NCBI GenBank assembly: GCA_030607835.1
Contig: JAUWJE010000006.1
Coordinates: 1-17,276 of the forward strand
Direction of reading: 5' to 3'
Source: Candidatus Fermentibacterota bacterium
GTDB taxonomy: Bacteria; Fermentibacterota; Fermentibacteria; Fermentibacterales; JCC-6
Length of the DNA stretch: 17,276 nucleotides
Shown: positions 15,903 through 17,276 of the stretch, in pieces
Layout: the number at the start of each line of letters is the position of its first letter
Numbering within the stretch: the stretch's first letter is position 1
Position numbers and translations under genes: made by a program
The notes under the pieces: generated by a model
Seen by the model: the letters and a program-made list of their open reading frames with translations, nothing else
Told to the model about the DNA's origin: nothing
The model's database searches: none

Positions 15903-16755
15903 CTGGCTGAAAATGCCATCCAGAGGTGCCGAGGAGGCTGCTAGAATAAGAAGTATTCTACTGAAGTACAGCCTTGCCACAGTCTGCAGACAGGCAAAAT
16001 GCCCTAATCTTGGTTACTGTTATCAGCATGGTACTGCTACATTTCTGATACTTGGAAATGTCTGTACAAGGTCATGCAGCTACTGCGCCATAGGACCTGC
16101 ACCTGACAGACCTTCTCCTCTCAATCCTGATGAACCTGAGCGAGTGGCAAAAGCAGCAGAGGAGATGAACCTCTCATATGTCGTGATTACTTCGGTGACT
16201 AGAGATGATCTGCTTGACGGTGGCGCGGGGCATTTTGCGAAGACAGTTAAGGCGCTGAGGGATAAAATCGAAGGGGTCGGGATAGAAGTACTGACACCGG
16301 ATTTCAAGGGTAATCATGCTGCTCTGGATACAATTGCAGAAGCGAATCCTGATGTATTCAATCATAATCTTGAGACTGTAAAGGATCTCTTTTCAGCAGT
16401 AAGACCTGATGCATCCTACGATCTGTCTCTTTCAATCCTTGCTCTTTACGGAAAGCTGTCACCCTCCACCCCGCTCAAAAGCGGGCTCATGCTTGGCCTG
16501 GGAGCACAGGATGATGATATAAGGAAGGCAATCCTGGATTTGAGGTCCAGTGGTGTGACTATGCTGACACTTGGTCAGTACCTTCAGCCTACAAGAAGAC
16601 ACTGGCCCGTCGACAGATATGTAACACCGGAAGAATTCGATAACTGGAAGGAATTCGCGCTTTCTGAGGGTTTTAACTCAGTCGCGTCAGGACCACTGGT
16701 GCGAAGTTCTTTTCACGCGGAGTTGAATTACAGCAGTGAAGTTGATTCGGGTTAA
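15880..16755 (+). CDS. lipA: Lipoyl synthase
   Basis: LipA is a radical SAM enzyme that inserts two sulfurs into octanoyl groups on lipoyl domains, the last step of lipoate synthesis. The 291-residue protein has both iron-sulfur motifs. The auxiliary-cluster cysteines are C36, C41 and C47 (CRQAKCPNLGYC); the radical SAM motif is CTRSCSYC with C62, C66 and C69. The C-terminal serine motif that ligates the auxiliary cluster is RSSF (275-278), where most LipA proteins read RSSY; the Ser is kept. VVITSVTRDDLLDGGAGHF and FNHNLETV are also hallmarks. The start overlaps lipM by 23 bases, so the two are co-translated and together supply de novo protein lipoylation. The stop codon shares bases with that of the convergent 2H gene. 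Confidence 0.97.
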   Translation: MKYKKKPDWLKMPSRGAEEAARIRSILLKYSLATVCRQAKCPNLGYCYQHGTATFLILGNVCTRSCSYCAIGPAPDRPSPLNPDEPERVAKAAEEMNLSYVVITSVTRDDLLDGGAGHFAKTVKALRDKIEGVGIEVLTPDFKGNHAALDTIAEANPDVFNHNLETVKDLFSAVRPDASYDLSLSILALYGKLSPSTPLKSGLMLGLGAQDDDIRKAILDLRSSGVTMLTLGQYLQPTRRHWPVDRYVTPEEFDNWKEFALSEGFNSVASGPLVRSSFHAELNYSSEVDSG

Positions 16756-17276
16756 TGTGGATCTGTAAGTTTATAGCTTCTTATCGAGTGGACTGACTCC
16801 TTATCGAAAGTCAGGAGACCTATCTCTCTGATCCATCCTCTTATCGGCAGATTTATGATATCAAGGCAGACGCTCATAGCGTCAAGAATCAATTCCGACT
16901 GAAGGCCAAGTGTAAGTGAACAGTGCGGAACCCAGCATCCAGGACGGTAAAGTCCCTCCGAAAGATCAGAATACTCATCGAAAATTCTGTATAGTCTTTC
17001 ATGAACCAATAAGGGAGAGGGAGTAATGACAGGTCCGAGGAACACCGTGCCGCTGGCCAGGCCGAATGTGGCGATCGATGAAAATGTTACCGGAAAGGCT
17101 CGATGACTTGCTGCGAAATCCATTATATCATCAAGTATGAGATCAGGTTCGAGGTTTTCCCATATGGCAAGTGTAAGATGAGGCTTTCCACCAGATCTGA
17201 GCAGAGGCGATGAAAATCCTCTTGTTCTGAGTATGCTCCATGCTCGATTTATCTTATCTTCAGTTTTACTGTCCAG
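16752..17276 (-). CDS. 2H phosphoesterase / 2'-5' RNA ligase superfamily protein (5' end outside window)
   Basis: The reading frame runs from the TAA at 16752 to the window edge with no stop (174 residues visible), so the gene begins outside; the ATG at 17123 is internal. The two signature HxT/S motifs of the 2H superfamily are both present about 85 residues apart: KPHLTLAIW (H33, T35, counting from the window edge) and VPHCSLTLGL (H118, S120). Those motifs form the active site for cyclic-phosphate or 2'-5' phosphodiester chemistry on RNA or nucleotides. Cytoplasmic, no leader seen. Possible roles range from an RNA 2',3'-cyclic phosphodiesterase (ThpR/LigT-like) to other nucleotide hydrolases; the substrate is unknown. 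It converges on lipA, and the two stop codons share a TTAA. Confidence 0.8.
   Translation of the reverse strand: MDSKTEDKINRAWSILRTRGFSSPLLRSGGKPHLTLAIWENLEPDLILDDIMDFAASHRAFPVTFSSIATFGLASGTVFLGPVITPSPLLVHERLYRIFDEYSDLSEGLYRPGCWVPHCSLTLGLQSELILDAMSVCLDIINLPIRGWIREIGLLTFDKESVHSIRSYKLTDPH

Noticed and set aside
1..17276. CRISPR arrays, tRNA or rRNA genes, insertion sequences
   Set aside because: I saw no regularly spaced repeats, no cloverleaf-like or rRNA-like stretches, no transposase motifs and no flanking terminal repeats.

Overview
The window reads as chromosomal DNA from an uncultivated or little-studied diderm bacterium of the FCB (Fibrobacteres-Chlorobi-Bacteroidetes) supergroup. The evidence is a PorV/PorQ-family outer-membrane protein gene, and a secreted glycosidase with a C-terminal domain of the type-IX-secretion (Por secretion tail) kind. 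Moderate GC, frequent TTG starts and many exported proteins of unknown role would fit candidate phyla such as Fermentibacterota (Hyd24-12), but that placement is inference. I see no mobile element, rRNA, tRNA or CRISPR array.

Bases 1-12766 are a tightly packed minus-strand run. In transcription order it holds: a PorV/PorQ-like barrel protein (12766-11864), surE (11859-11107), two tandem transglutaminase-like exported proteins (11103-9322 and 9322-7766), a GT-C membrane glycosyltransferase with a TPR tail (7766-6228), murJ broken by a frameshift (6205-4551), uvrC (4573-2756), a small cupin (2763-2401), a doubtful 50-residue ORF (2404-2252), and a GH85 endo-beta-N-acetylglucosaminidase (2207-9). 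Several junctions overlap by 1-23 bases, two of them as TAATG stop/start overlaps. One transcript is therefore likely for most of the run. Its theme is the cell envelope and surface glycans, with the housekeeping genes surE and uvrC embedded.

An AT-rich 168-base gap (12767-12934) separates this run from a plus-strand group. It probably holds back-to-back promoters whose -35 boxes overlap. The plus-strand group is an exported S9A prolyl oligopeptidase (12935-15049), a LipM-type octanoyltransferase (15084-15902) and lipoyl synthase lipA (15880-16755). LipM and LipA together would make lipoyl groups de novo. At the right edge a minus-strand 2H phosphoesterase (2'-5' RNA ligase superfamily) converges on lipA and shares its stop-codon bases; its 5' end lies outside the window.

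The points most worth a second look are the GH85 enzyme with its truncated secretion tail, the transglutaminase pair in which one member has lost the whole catalytic triad, and the single-base frameshift in the normally essential murJ. I did not find a clear multi-gene system that is wholly new. The closest candidate is the transglutaminase pair plus TPR glycosyltransferase block.
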